Assembly (NCBI GenBank): GCA_029931535.1
Contig: JAQPZY010001664.1
Span: 1,110,501 to 1,174,500, forward strand
Origin: Margaritifera margaritifera
Lineage: Eukaryota > Mollusca > Bivalvia > Unionida > Margaritiferidae
Direction: 5' to 3'
Length of the DNA stretch: 64,000 nucleotides
Part shown: in pieces, positions 22,777 to 34,272 of the stretch
How the letters are laid out: the number at the start of each line of letters is the position of its first letter
Numbering within the stretch: position 1 is the first letter of the stretch
Translations under genes and position numbers: made by a program
The notes under the pieces: model-generated
Told to the model about the DNA's origin: nothing
The model's database searches: none
Seen by the model: the letters and a program-made list of their open reading frames with translations, nothing else

Positions 22777-23253
22777 GCTTGTCATGAACGGACAGTCGCC
22801 ATCTTTGTTTTCTACGGTATAATCCAAATACAATTATTGAACTAGTTTCAGTAATCATTTTTTCTGAAATGAAGCTAGCTTGTGCACTTCATATTAAGAA
22901 TGTATTAAGTCCATTTTGTAATTGTTCGGATTTTACTGTAACATACAACGTAAAGATAAACATTTTTCGAAGAAAAAAATGGAGCAGAAGTTTATAACAG
23001 GTAAGCTCAAGGACATAGCTAAATGGAATCCCTTGCATTCATTGGTCGAGATGGTACACACTTATCTGTTGTTATTTTTATGGACATCCTTATGCTGTTC
23101 GTCACATACTTTGTTTTCCCTGTCAGATAATACGAACCGGAAATAAAACATTATCGTAGAAATCTTTTATTTTAAAACGTATGCCACTCTTGCTGTTGAA
23201 TTTAGCATTTCATGGTATTAAATTCTATATAAAAGTATCATTTCATTGGTCGT
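22777..23253. other. Anonymous stretch
   Basis: Nothing recognised. Short open frames on both strands have no domain. Confidence 0.45.
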
Positions 23254-23441
23254 GAGGAGCCGCGGTAGCTCAGTGGTTAGCGTGCCTGACTCGCAACCAG
23301 AATGGTGCAGTTTAAAATTCTTTCCAAACTAGGCCTGCTCTCCGTCAAGGGTATATCTTTGGGCAAGATACTTTACTCCGTTTGCCTTGTCACGATGAAA
23401 CATTTTGTGTTGATGTGCGTTTAAACACAAAACCAAACCGT
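23254..23441 (+). repeat. tRNA-derived SINE (GAGCCGCGG head type)
   Basis: The head GGAGCCGCGGTAGCTCAGTG gives an A box; the B box is degraded (GTGCAGTTTAAAATTC). The body continues with GGGCAAGATACTTTACTCCG, and the tail is GCGTTTAAACACAAAACC. The head matches the SINE at 30620. The tail type (GTT-AAA-(T/C)CC-CAAA) is shared with the SINEs at 15447 and 31789. A 29-bp tandem repeat (GATTAGCCGATTATTTTATT) follows at about 23500-23555. Confidence 0.7.
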
Positions 23442-24046
23442 TCATTCGTGCTAAAATGTAATTATAAAACATTGATTACCTATATAATCGTTGTGAGCAC
23501 AAATCGATTAGCCGATTATTTTATTAGTGATCGATTAGCCGATTATTTTATTTATACCTCCAACCCTACTAACGAGCAGAATTAATAAAGGGCTATGACT
23601 TTCAATTTTATTTGAAGCAAAGTAATAAACTGTCATGCTGAACATAGTGTCAATTTCTCAAGATTACTTCTGTTTCTACGTTTTCCAGCAAACCAGTTTC
23701 AGATATTAGGATCCAATTATGTTGGTCTAAATACTTTCACAAAGCAATACAAATGATGATCCCCCATCTATGGATAAGGCCAGAAGTCAAAGAAGAGGTC
23801 AGAGGGAAATAGGACCAATTGATGAACCATATAAAAACCTGTCGGGCTAGTTTAATTTACTCAGTAGTGTACCATGACCACTATTCAAAGAAATGTGAAT
23901 GCCAAGATATCTGTTGAATTTTGAAAATAAACGAAATAGATAAAGAGAAAAATAGCCCCATTATCTCTCCCTCCTGATAGACTTTAGGACGTTCTCGATA
24001 TTTAAATTTGCATGCAGACAATATATTGTAAATATATGCATAAAAT

Positions 24047-24760
24047 ATGTAACAGAAAGAAAGTGAAACCAACAAAAATCAAGTAAAATCAACAAGCAAT
24101 TTATTCTAGACAATTACAGTGAAAATTCTAAAGACAATTACAATAACGTGAATTAAAGTCCAAATAATCCTAAGTGTCCTAATCACAAGTCCAAAAATAT
24201 ATAATGTTCCGAATGAATTCCAATAGCATTGAATGTCCTGATGTACCACAAGTCTTGAATGGTCTGATGTACCACAAGTCTTGAATGGCCTGATGTACCA
24301 CAATGATGTAATCCAGAATGTATTTTAATGAGTTCACATAATCCCGAAATACTGTATTAATCCAAAAATGAGTGAGCACTTTAGTATTTCCAATGAATAT
24401 TGATAATAAATAATTCTTTTCAAATTAGATCTGATATCAACAATACAACTAAAATAGATTCCTTACAGACTGGTCTTTAAGAATCGAAATTATAGAATAG
24501 GAAAGGAATTTGTTTACCAAAATCTGTATATAAATACACATGCCTACATGACCTATGTCACATCACAATATGAGTAATTCTTATGGAAAAGACTTTTGTC
24601 CCAATAAGACATGGAAATAACAGTCCAGCTGCTAATGAAACTGGCCTTGAACTCAAATGCTATGTAAACATGTTGTTAACAAAAATGACCATAATCTGAG
24701 TAAAGTTAAACTTACAATCATGGACACATATTATAAATTCAATATACATACCAATAGATA
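24047..24760 (-). mobile_element. Partial LTR of the Gmr1-like family, minus strand
   Basis: The reverse complement aligns in order with the LTR at 25132-25893. Shared parts are the TTTGAGTTCAAGG block, the AGTCTGTAAGG...TTAGTTGTATTG block, ATTATTTATTATCAATATTC, and the terminal CAAGCAATTTATT / GTGAAACCAAC region (as read on plus). It lacks the last ~30 bases including the terminal CA and is more diverged than the other copies. Three short units of GTACCACAAGTCTTGAATGG lie at 24238-24305. Neither end shows a target duplication. Confidence 0.7.
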
Positions 24761-25052
24761 ACATAGACTTCTAAGAATGAACATATTCAATGTATACATT
24801 TGAACTCACTTATACCTTTCAAAAGAAACCAGCTAGTGCTTTTTTGCCTCTGTCTACTGAGAATAGAATTTATTAAATAAATTTTAGGTTTTAGCCGATT
24901 AGACATAGGTCATTTAATATATATTCATCTATGAAAAATTATTGATTTTTCAGAATGAGATACAGTTATGAATGCTTATAGCGGAGAAGGAGTCCGTAAG
25001 ATGCAAATGTGCACGTTGATGGTTGACGATCGTTCCGACGAGTTCAAAGGCA

Positions 25053-25130
<78 letters not shown>
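24761..25130. repeat. Anonymous flank and (TA)n microsatellite
   Basis: Nothing is recognised in 24761-25056. A TA run occupies 25057-25130 and abuts the 5' LTR directly. Confidence 0.9.
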
Positions 25131-25131
<1 letters not shown>

Positions 25132-25135
<4 letters not shown>

Positions 25136-25893
25136 ATGTATGATGTTTATATCATAATATAAATATTTCCGGAAATTATAAATGTTTCTTGACTTTAATA
25201 TTTGCTCAAACCTTAATGCTATATATCAGGTTTACATGTTTAGCTATTGTCCTTGAATTAGGTTCTCAACTTAATATTTTAGTTCAAGGACGGTTTTGGT
25301 AAACAAGTTGTTGATTAAATTTCAGGTCAGGGTTGATTTTCTTTACAGATAAAGCTAGAATTTCCTTTAGAATTATGTGTTAAAAGTCACATACACCATA
25401 TAATTTTCTAGAACATGTTGCCATGTGACCTATCTTTTATATATACCATGTTTAGTGGACAGTTTTCAGTTTCAACCTTAACATCAGTCTTTAAAGAGTC
25501 ATTACAGTTGTGAAAAATCATTTCAAATTCAGAGAGGAATTATTTCAAATATTCATTGGATTATAAAAGTGCTCAAAGACTTTTGGATTTTGGATTTTTA
25601 ATTGATGATTTTGGGATTTATGTGAACTTATTCAAAGATATTCTGGAGTACTTCATTTTGGCACATCAGCACATTCAAGGATTCAGTAATTCACTCGGAA
25701 CATTCTTTATTTAGGACTTGTGATGAGGACACTTGGGATTATTGGATTATTTGTATTAATATTCATGTTACTGTAAGTGTCTTTTTGATTTTTATTTTAA
25801 TTATCTAGAAATAAATTGTTTGTTGATTTTTACTTGATTTGTTTGTTTCACTTTCTTTCTGTTACAATTTTCTTAGACCATAGAGTCTTAACA
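25132..25893 (+). mobile_element. 5' LTR of Gmr1-like retrotransposon
   Basis: The LTR starts TGTTATGTATGATG and ends GAGTCTTAACA, giving the standard TG...CA ends over 762 bp. Signals conserved in the two solo copies are a TATATA box followed by CCATG (25438-25449) and an AATAAA signal (25810-25815). These mark the likely promoter and polyadenylation region. A primer-binding site follows five bases after the LTR. The 3' partner LTR is absent. Confidence 0.88.
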
Positions 25894-25898
25894 GAAAT

Positions 25899-25916
25899 TG
25901 GGAGCTCCTCCGGGAT
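25899..25916 (+). promoter_or_regulatory. Primer-binding site, tRNA-Pro-like
   Basis: TGGGAGCTCCTCCGGGAT differs at two positions from the tRNA-Pro-type primer-binding site used by gammaretroviruses (TGGGGGCTCGTCCGGGAT). Its place, five bases after the LTR, is where minus-strand DNA synthesis would start. Confidence 0.75.
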
Positions 25917-26117
25917 AGATCAGAATTTCTTTAAAGTATATTAGGGATATTAAAGTTATCTTTGAAATCCATATTGATTTTTTCTCAGAAATTTTGTTGT
26001 TTTTGGCAAAGATTGTAACTTGAGGAATTTGTTTTTAGTGAAACCAGCAAGTATTCACAATTGCATCTAATGTTCAGAATTTCATTTCAAATCCTAATCA
26101 GGAAGGGCAAAATTCAA

Positions 26118-27420
26118 TGAGAAAGGATGAGTTGCTCGAACTTGCCAGAAAATATAGTCAGTCTGAGGCGAAAGTATCGTTAACAAAACAGGAGATAAAA
26201 ACTATTTTAATTCAATCTAAGTAAGAAAGGCAATTTTGGATAGTAGTACTTTAAGTTTGATTGGAAAGCCTGTATCTGGTTCTGGCAGGAAATTAAGGGA
26301 ATTAGAGTTAAAGAACTAAATGGATTTAGAATTAGCAAAGCTTCAGATTGAGAGAGAGAGAGACAGAGAGACAGAGACAGAGACAGAGACAGACAGACAG
26401 ACAGACAGAGACAGAGACATATTCAGAAAGAGAAAGAAATGATGGAGAAGGGTATGCAGATGTAGAGAAGAGAAGACGAGAGAAATGCAGCTGCAGATGC
26501 AGAGAGAGGAGAGAGAGACAGATGCAGAGAGAGGAGAGAGAGACAGATGCAGAGAGAAGAAAGGGAAATGCAATTTAAGTTAAGAGAATTAGAACTGGAG
26601 AGCAGAGCACACACACCCCCACCCCTTTACTCACAAGTTAAGGTTTTGATGTTACTAGATATATTAGGTTAGTACCCCCTTTTCAGGAAAATGGAGTAGA
26701 TAAATACTTTCTTCACTTTAAGAAAATTGCTGAAAACTTGAAATGGCCCAGAGAGTATTGGACCTTGTTATTACAAAGTGTACTTATTGGCTAAGCTCGT
26801 GAAGTCTACACTTCACTGTCAGCACAACAAAGCACTGATTATGATGTGGTTAAGGAGTACATCTTGAAGGGTTATGAGCTGGTACCAGAGGCATATCGAC
26901 AAAAGTTTAGGAATTGTAGAAAAGAAACTGGACAAACATATGTCGAATTTGCAAGGGAAAAAGAACAACTATTTGATATGTGGTGCTCAGCCAAGAAGGT
27001 TGATCAGGATTACGATAACCTCAGACAGCTCGTATTAATTGAAGAGTTCTAGAGGTGCATCCATAGTGACGTTAAGACCTATCTTGACGAGCAGAATGTG
27101 GAAACTTTAGAAAATGCTGCTCATATGGCTAATTATTATTCCTTGACTCACAAAATTTCACATGGCAATAAGTCTTCCTCTCAGCAGTTTTCTGGTAAAG
27201 AAACATTTCAGCCTGAAACGAGTACGTGTAAATTTCAAAACAGCACAACTGTTAGGAATCAAACATCTGAAAAGACTGATCAGAAATCCTTATCTCTTCC
27301 TACGTGCACTTACCGTAAAAAGAAAGGGCACGTCATTTCTGATTGCTTTAAGTTGAAAAATAGGCAACATAATAAAGACAGAGCTATTCTAAATGCTCTG
27401 TTTTCAAAGAAGTCAAGGTT
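26118..27420 (+). pseudogene. gag: gag of Gmr1-like LTR retrotransposon, broken
   Basis: Gag would form the virus-like particle. The N-terminus reads MRKDELLELARKYSQSEAKV and stops at about 26222. A charged linker has been overtaken by a GA/CAGA repeat (26348-26575). Next come VDKYFLHFKKIAENLKWPRE and, at 26846-27050, the SCAN-like core (GYELVPEAYRQKFRNCRKET, then YVEFAREKEQLFDMWCSAKK). After a stop at about 27050 it continues HSDVKTYLDEQNVETLENAA. The zinc knuckle near 27301-27346 keeps C-x5-GH-x4-C, but the second Cys is Arg (CTYRKKKGHVISDC). Several stops and frame changes make it non-functional. Confidence 0.82.
26348..26575. repeat. GA/CAGA-rich expansion within gag
   Basis: GA and CAGA runs are followed by three units of GATGCAGAGAGAGGAGAGAG. 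They fall in the part of gag that normally encodes a Glu/Arg coiled coil, so codon repeats there probably seeded the expansion. The plus and minus open frames over it are low-complexity artefacts. Confidence 0.85.
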
Positions 27421-27499
27421 ACGGTCTTGTATTGAACGCAATACATTTGTTGGGACAAACAAACCCCAGTCTGATTCTATTTTAGAGACTTATGAACCA

Positions 27500-27835
27500 T
27501 TCATGTCAGAAGGTTCTATATCACTTATTGGTGATTCTGCCAAGCCTATCCCTATTAAGATATTAAGGGACACAGGAGCTTCTCAAAGTCGTTATTGTCA
27601 GGTACTTTGCCTTTATCTGAGAAGTCTTCTTCTAGTGAAACTGTTCTTATTCAGGGAGTAGAGTACGGCTTTGTAAATGTTCCTCTCTATTGTGTCAATT
27701 TGGCATCAGACTTAGTTTCCGGACCTGTGACTGTTGGGGCAGCGAGAAGGTAGAAGGTATTTACTTATTATTAGGCAATGACCTAGCTGGAGATAAGGTT
27801 GTGGTGAATCCACTTGTAACTGACAAACCTTGTCT
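27500..27835 (+). pseudogene. Retropepsin (protease) domain of the Gmr1-like element
   Basis: The active-site segment is PIPIKILRDTGASQS with the DTGA motif at 27569-27580. A frameshift near 27590 leads to SSSETVLIQG and YGFVNVPLYCVNLASDLVSG. A second change near 27750 leads to GIYLLLGNDLAGDKV, the conserved hydrophobic-G-N/R-D end of retropepsins. The enzyme would process the Gag-Pol polyprotein. The catalytic Asp is intact but the frame is not. Confidence 0.82.
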
Positions 27836-28140
27836 GGATCATAAAGTTGATCCTGCCGAAATCGAAATCCCTGATTTGTACCCTGCTTATGCAGTTGCCA
27901 GAGCTATGGCAAAAAGAGCTCTTGAGAGTAATGTTGATCAGGAAATTATTCCTTTAGCTGACACGTGTATTGGTCGGTCTTTTGATGAGATCACTTTTTC
28001 TTCAGGTATTGATCAAACAAAAGGTATTGATCACAGTTATCCTCTTTTGACAACTCATTCTCTTTATTCTATATTCTAATCAGGGTGACAAATGACAATC
28101 ACTTGTCGTTGAATAGGAACGAGATCCTGCGATCTCCTGT
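27836..28140 (+). pseudogene. Protease-integrase linker of the Gmr1-like element
   Basis: Open coding to 28079 (PDLYPAYAVARAMAKRALES and onward) runs in the same frame through NQGDK, one TGA and one TAG, to ERDPAISCLFQRAISETEAT, which is the start of the integrase N-terminal domain. The continuity matters: there is no room or scar for a reverse transcriptase between protease and integrase. Confidence 0.75.
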
Positions 28141-28787
28141 TTGTTTCAGAGGGCTATTAGTGAAACTGAAGCCACACAAGTTCCAGTGTGTTACTTTGTG
28201 AAAAATGGGATCCTTATGAGAAAATGGAGACCACCTGAGGTACCCGCTGGTGACGAGTGGTCAGTGAGCTATCAAACTGTTTTTCCTAAATCATATCGAC
28301 AGGAAATTCTTAGTCTAGCCTATGAAACTCCCGTGGCTGGACATTTAGGAGTCATTATGACTTATCACAAGACCTTGAATCATTTGTATTGGCAGAAACT
28401 TAAAAGTGATGTTTCTAAATACCGTAGATCTTGTCACACTTGTCAAATGGTAGGAAAACCCAATCAGAAGATACCTAAGGCTCATCTGCAACCCATCCCT
28501 GCATTTGATGAACCATTTAGTAGATTAATGGTGGACTGTGTCAGTCCCTTATCTAAGACCAAGTCAGGCAACCAATATTTGTTGACCATCATGTGTGCGT
28601 CTATAAGATTTCCAGAGGCAATTCCTCTGAGGAATATTAAAACTAAAACCATTGTGAAAGCTTTGATGGAGTTATTTTTACACTTGTTGGCATTCCCAAA
28701 TTTATCCAGTCTGATCAAGGGTCCAATTTTTTGTCAGGAATTTTCCAACAAGTTATGCATGTATTAGGCATATATAGATATTCATAA
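28141..28787 (+). pseudogene. Integrase of the Gmr1-like element, 3'-truncated
   Basis: Order seen: CYFVKNGILMRKWRPPEVPA; the H2C2 zinc-binding domain (AGHLGVIMTYHKTLNHLYW, then SCHTCQMVGKPNQK); then the catalytic core with the first Asp in RLMVDCVSP, followed by KTKSGNQYLLTIMCASIRFP and EAIPLRN. A frameshift near 28685 gives QSDQGSNF with the second Asp, then FQQVMHVLGIYRYS. Sequence identity stops at about 28787, before the catalytic Glu. The reverse transcriptase, RNase H and 3' LTR are missing because the element is cut here. Confidence 0.85.
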
Positions 28788-29793
28788 ATTAGTTCTTAAT
28801 TAATGGTGTGAATATTCTAACTTCATATTTATACATTATTTTTAATGATTAATTTAAAAGGGGTTATCTTCTGAAAGCAGGTTATCGGGGGAAAATCATA
28901 CCTTTGCATTAAAAAGGAAACTAAAATAACGAGGACATTATTGATTAACATTACTGAGTGTTCTTAGAAAATTATTGTTCTACGATGTTTTGTTTGTATT
29001 GTTTTGCGATGTTTGGTTGAAACATGTTTTTTTAACATGCCATTTAAAGAGAGATTATGTGACAACAAGTGACTTATAATAGAATTATAGTATTGTAAGC
29101 CAATTGGTGACAATTTTGTACAAAATTAGGTCAGTAGAATTCACAACTCAAGCAGTGCTTTACTTTATCGAAATTTTGATGATTTTGGTTTTAAATCATA
29201 TCCTGATATTATTAATATGGAAAAATTTAGAATTGTTTTTTGCCAGTAACTATCTGTAAATACATCTAAGAGGAGAATATAAGGTGTAAGATTTCTACAC
29301 GGAACGATACAGCATACTTCGAATATCAGTATTACTCTTTCATGCTGAAAATGGCGGGCTGTAGTCAGGACCTTGTTACCAGCCTTTGATCTATTTATTT
29401 TAACCGCCGAGATATAGGCAACTAAAGCCATTGTCAAAATTTGCTGCTTCATTTGTATTCACTGAGAAATCGAATAAATTTTTGCCTGACCACTTATTTG
29501 GGTGTATAAATTTGATTGTAAAGGCAGCTACCGGTTCATTGATAGTGGTGGACGATGATTCAACTTCTGTTTTGTTGTCGGACTAAAGCAAAGCAGTTAT
29601 AAATCCAGGCTACACATTTATTAAGGAAAAGGATAATAACGTTGATCCTTAAACTGGTCATTTTGGAAATATAGAGTTCTCTATAAATTCTGTTTTGCAT
29701 GCGGATTTATATCCAAGAAATGCAAGCTTTTTTTTTTTTTTTTTTTTTTCGTGGAAGCATCCGCGTTATGCCGTTTAAATTCGCATTTCAGTC
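28788..29793. other. Anonymous stretch beyond the retrotransposon break
   Basis: No LTR or pol sequence is recognisable after the break. A T run lies at about 29729-29749. The minus-strand 95-codon frame at 29165-29452 has no domain I recognise. Confidence 0.45.
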
Positions 29794-29880
29794 GGATCAA
29801 ACTTCAAACAACATTTACCCTGATCTACCATTGAATTATACGACGGCAGATCAGGGTCAAAGTTGTTTGTAGTTGGATCC
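29794..29880. repeat. Foldback element, GATCAGGGTC type
   Basis: Arms 29794-29829 and 29845-29880 are inverted copies (GGATCAAACTTCAAACAACA against GGATCCAACTACAAACAACT on the opposite strand) around a 15-base loop. The inner GACGGCAGATCAGGGTC is shared with the larger foldback at 41693-41858, and both are followed by a TATATACGG sequence. Confidence 0.82.
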
Positions 29881-30619
29881 TATTTATACGCGAGTATATA
29901 CGGTAGGCTGATAGAAGACATGTTAAATTTAATGAAAAGAGCGCATATAACTTGCTTTCTGATTTTTCCAGTCGTTACAGTTAATATTGATTATATAGAA
30001 TGTTCATATTTTGGTGGTCAGGTATACAGCTGCTCTCATTCACTAAGTCAGAAATTTGTTCACTTTATTAAAATTCCATTTGGTATTAAAATTATAGTGC
30101 CACTTTATGCCCGACCTTAGATGATAATATATTAAATATTATTAGTTCCAAAGTGCCGGCGTCACATTGTGGGCACGCAGTAGGAACATATTACAAAAAT
30201 ACAACATTTAAATGAGGGGCCATGGGTGGGCGTAAATAGGTCACGTGACGTCTTTTTACGCCACACGGGTTGATGAAGTATTCTAAATATCATGATTGAT
30301 GTAATTTATCGCTTTATCCCTCTTAATATGTTGAATTATTACGCTCAACAGGGCTTAATCAGCTTTGCGCATGCCTATGGAGAAAAAGCATAGCCCCGAA
30401 TCTAAAATTTAAAAGCCAATTCAGGCGAACTTTCAGAAATGTCAGCCCCAATGATTAATGATTTTGTGCTGTTGATACTTCTTCAAATTGAAGTAAACAT
30501 GAATACTGAGTAAGTAGATTCAATTAGGAGAAGTGTTAACATACGCTTGAAGTTTTAAGTGTTTCTCCACCGTAGCGGATCTAAAGAGGATATAAATAAA
30601 ATATGCACATGTCTTTTAC
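29881..30619. other. Anonymous stretch
   Basis: Nothing recognised apart from the short similarity to the 41.8-kb foldback flank at its left edge. Confidence 0.4.
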
Positions 30620-30785
30620 GGGAGCCGCGGTTGCTCAGTTGGTAGAGCGTCGGATTCGTATTGCATTGGTCACGGGTTTGACACCTGCTCAGGCCAACAT
30701 GGAAAAGGCACTTAGCTCCTACTTTCTCGGCATGATATAGTCAATAATGTATTAAAAGTGTCGTTAAAATCCACAAAAGCATAAA
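30620..30785 (+). repeat. tRNA-derived SINE (GAGCCGCGG head type)
   Basis: GGGAGCCGCGGTTGCTCAGT starts the head; GGTAGAGCGTCGG is tRNA-like; CACGGGTTTGACACCTGCTC is the B-box region. The tail is GTGTCGTTAAAATCCACAAA. It has the same head family as 23254 and the same tail class as the SINE at 31789. Confidence 0.75.
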
Positions 30786-31303
30786 ACAAAGAAACATGTC
30801 TATTACATGCATCAGACTGTACAGTCTGCTCTCTCTCACTGAATAGCATCCGTACGACACGTGTTCCATCAAATGAATATTAGGTGTCCACAACTAAATT
30901 TTACAACTTCATTTTTGTTAAAGCAGAATCAGGTCTGAGTTTTGTGAAGGTGGATTATAGAGATGACGATCGTTGTTCTCTATGCCTCATAAGTACAAAT
31001 TGGAAACAAATCTCCTCAGGTCTCTTGCTGAAGAATCTCCCCTCCCTTCCTTTTTGCAGACTCAGAGATACAGAATATGCCTGATGCATCCTCCTGTATG
31101 TTGTAAGAGGCAACTATGGATGCAACGTTCCTACTAAGAAGGTCAAACATCGTTACGTTTTATCGTTTGTTCGTTGGTGCATATTAACTTTTGGTTGGAG
31201 GAGTTTGTCTTCCTTGGAATTTTGGCATGATACTTGCCTTAACTATATTTGCGACCTCTCGAATCATCAGTACTATGGATTGTTCTAATATGCCTTTATA
31301 CCA

Positions 31304-31332
31304 TTGTGTGTGTGTATGTGTGTGTGTGTGTG

Positions 31333-31408
<76 letters not shown>
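31304..31408. repeat. (GT)n-(TA)n compound microsatellite
   Basis: GT run to 31333 and TA run 31337-31408. Overlapping open frames are Cys/Val and Tyr/Ile runs only. Confidence 0.97.
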
Positions 31409-31413
<5 letters not shown>

Positions 31414-31573
31414 GTATTACATAATAAGCAGGTTAAGCACGTGCTTAGGGCACCAGCAAAGCAGTGGCACCAAAAGCAAAAATGAGAAATTACGGTTTAG
31501 TTTTGTTTTTATTTTGAATTACATGGGGGGGGGGGGACCATATTCTTTTAAATCCTTAGGGCCATTAAAAAAA

Positions 31574-31574
<1 letters not shown>
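31409..31574. other. Possible small insert between two (TA)n tracts
   Basis: The segment holds GTGCTTAGGGCACCAGC near the left and CCTTAGGGCC near the right, with a run of 13 G inside. CTTAGGGC-type ends occur in some hAT-derived repeats, but I see no convincing inverted repeat or target duplication. Confidence 0.3.

Positions 31575-31633
<59 letters not shown>
31575..31633. repeat. (TA)n microsatellite
   Basis: A TA run of about 59 bases. Confidence 0.97.
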
Positions 31634-31635
<2 letters not shown>

Positions 31636-31788
31636 ATGGCTAAAAGAAGAAAATATGTCATAGTTGAATCTGGCACTGGAAGTGTTAGAAACCATGGGGG
31701 GATGGCATTGGCGTTGGTTGATTTAATGGGCGCAATGCTGGGTGAATAAGTAGATAGATTAATTATATAAAAGATGAATGATGGATGA

Positions 31789-31919
31789 TTGGTTTGGTTT
31801 GGTGGATTTAACGACATTTTTCACGTTGTCTGAGCTGAGACTCGAACCCTCGCGGACAGAGATAAGATGACAGTGATATGTAAAGGCGAGTCCCTTAGAC
31901 CACTCGGCCATCCGGGGCC
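31789..31919 (-). repeat. tRNA-derived SINE (GGGCCCCGG head type), minus strand
   Basis: Read on the minus strand: GGGCCCCGGATGGCCGAGTG, GTCTAAGGGACTCGCC, then GAGGGTTCGAGTCTCAGC (B box) and the tail GTCGTTAAATCCACCAAACC. The head and spacing match the SINE at 15447. The anticodon region is unusually long (TTTACATATCACTG...), so it is not a functional tRNA. Confidence 0.78.
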
Positions 31920-32043
31920 CAATCACGGATGAAGTAACTGAATAATGTGTTGAATGATTATAGATTGGATGATTGCAGACCTGTCTTGAAAGATGCAAGG
32001 TCTCGTCTATTTATCAGTTCATGATGTAAGCTATTCTAGATTC

Positions 32044-32177
32044 TAGGCATGTGCAACCTACGGTCCGCGGGCCGCATCCACCCCGCGACCAGGTTTTATC
32101 CTATTACATTTACATCATACGGGTACATTTTAAAATCGCTATCCGGTCCGCATTCAGGAGAAAGTTGCACATGCCTG
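32044..32177. mobile_element. hAT-like miniature element with GGCATGTGCAAC ends
   Basis: Inverted ends TAGGCATGTGCAAC and GTTGCACATGCCTG enclose about 105 bases. The left end continues CTACGGTCCGCGGGCCGCAT, a motif of widespread non-autonomous hAT families. TTCTAG occurs at both flanks, but a clean 8-bp duplication cannot be assigned. Confidence 0.7.
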
Positions 32178-33130
32178 TTCTAGCGGTTGTAGCTTAGCAG
32201 AAGTTTTTGTGAAAGTCTATTTTGGAGTAGAAAATACTATACCTACGTCTTTTGGTGAATTGGACGTACATGTACTTGCAACATCACTGATGTTATTCAA
32301 GGTACACAATACCATGACATAACGTATTCCAGGGGGCATAATACCTGTTTGAGATCACGAGTTACGGTCGTTGTCCGTATGCCGATGCAGGTCATAAACA
32401 ATGCAACAGTTAAAAGGTGAACAAAAAGAAAATACATTATAGAAAATTATAGAAAACAAACTCAAAAACGCAAAATACTTGAACACAGTATGTTATCGGA
32501 CATACTTGGGAGCAGCCAGAGATGACTCGTGTAGCTGAGGTAGCTGACCGTTTGATTAAGGTAAAAAAAAGGCCCAGTTTCGACTCTTGGTCTGACCTTC
32601 ATATTTTCCTCTGTGACATAGTTAAATTTACTCATGCCTTTTCTCACGGGATATGTACTCTTAATATGTAGTGTTGTCTGAATGAAGATAGTGCGGCGTA
32701 TTAAAGCACTGTATCCATCAAGACAACACTACAGGAGCACGGTTACAACGGGAGATGGCATTGCTGTTGGAATCATAGACGATTTGCATGCTACAAATGT
32801 TTACCGGAATACAACGGGAGAGTTTAGACCTCAAAGCGAAACCTAAAGATTCCATTTTTTTTTTCCTAATGTTTTAACTTAGCGTATTAATTGTCTAGAC
32901 GGTTTTTCCACAAGAGTGAATTTTAAGAGGCATTTGTTTTTAAAAGTCGGTAACAAATCAATAGGGTAATTCAAACCTGCTGAAGTCCAAACAGTGATTG
33001 TTACTAAGCTATATTTTGCGGGTTAAGAGTTCTAACTTGAAGTCCAAGTGACGCATACAAATTAAATTTATTGAAGCAGAACTTAACATGTCTGTTTTGA
33101 GCAATCATTCACTAGTTGGGCCAAAGCATG
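32178..33130. other. Anonymous stretch
   Basis: Nothing secure. A sequence near 32525-32600 is faintly tRNA-like (GAGGTAGCTGACCG, AGTTTCGACTC) but too weak to call. Confidence 0.4.
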
Positions 33131-33281
33131 GTTTTTAACAGAGTTGATAGTTGGCATATGCATACATTTTAACAGAGTTGATAGTTGGCATATGCATACA
33201 TTTTAGCAGAGTTGATAGTTGGCATATGCATACATTTTAGTAGAGTTGATAGTTGGCATATGCATACATTTTAGCAGAGCC
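33131..33281. repeat. ~34-bp tandem repeat, four copies
   Basis: Unit GTTGATAGTTGGCATATGCA followed by TACATTTTAACAGA. Copies are nearly identical, so the array is young. Confidence 0.93.
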
Positions 33282-34235
33282 CACTATAGCGAAGAAGCGT
33301 AAAATAGCAGTAACTTTTCCACCAGTGTCGGCACTGTCAAGAGTTTTGTAAAGTTTATTGTTAACTCTTTTAATTTGTTTCTTTTTCCTGCACCTCTTGA
33401 TGGATTGTGTTCATACTTACAATGAATCAGCATGAAGCAAGAGGCAATCTATTCTGCATCACACTCTCTAATCTTTTGACCTTGGGGTCAATGTATGTCA
33501 CGGTCGTGAAAGATTTGCCGCAAAGGTTTTTGGTGAATGTTTTTCACTTATTTATAATTACTAAACCTCTTGATGGAGTCTGTACATACTTCGGATGTTG
33601 CATTATGAATCAAAGACAATTCATTCTGCAACACACTTGCTCATCTTTTAACCTTGGGGTGAATTAGACATGGTTAACATCGATGCTATGAGCGTTAGCT
33701 CGATGTGTTTGCCCTGGTCTTCTTCTTTTAACGCTAATATCTTTTCTGCTTATCAGAGGCTAGAAATTGGTCTTACTAGTTTCGTCGGAAGCGACAGCTT
33801 CAAGCCAATATAACAAGGTGGGAAACTATTACGATATCCAGCGATAGTGTGAAAAAAAAATTGTTTGTCTATTTTGTATAGATCATGTTTTCGATATGGT
33901 TTATTGTCACCATACATCAAAGTTACAACCATAGTTCTGGTTGTGCAACTAATTGCATACCACAGCAAAGTTAAAAAATAATAATCAGATACATGTGAAT
34001 TTGCAGTCCCCGTTCATACGGTAATCCTCAATACAACGTCACATATACTAGGCGAGCGATATGCAGTTATAAATATGGATGACGTCCCTGATTCTAAGTT
34101 GTTGCAAATGAAGTGGACATTTCCAGAAAATAAATAATAGTTTATTTCCATCTTTCCAGGACTTTTATACTGCAATTAACTTTCAAAAGGATATAGGTCA
34201 GTCAGCATATCGAGGCATCGGCGTCATGCTAGACT

Positions 34236-34272
<37 letters not shown>

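Noticed and set aside
28079..28141. Deletion of reverse transcriptase between protease and integrase
   Set aside because: The linker reads in one frame into the integrase N-terminal domain without a gap, which favours an original protease-integrase order.
23254..31919. Functional tRNA genes suggested by A and B boxes
   Set aside because: Acceptor stems do not pair, anticodon regions are abnormal, and each head is followed by a SINE body and tail.
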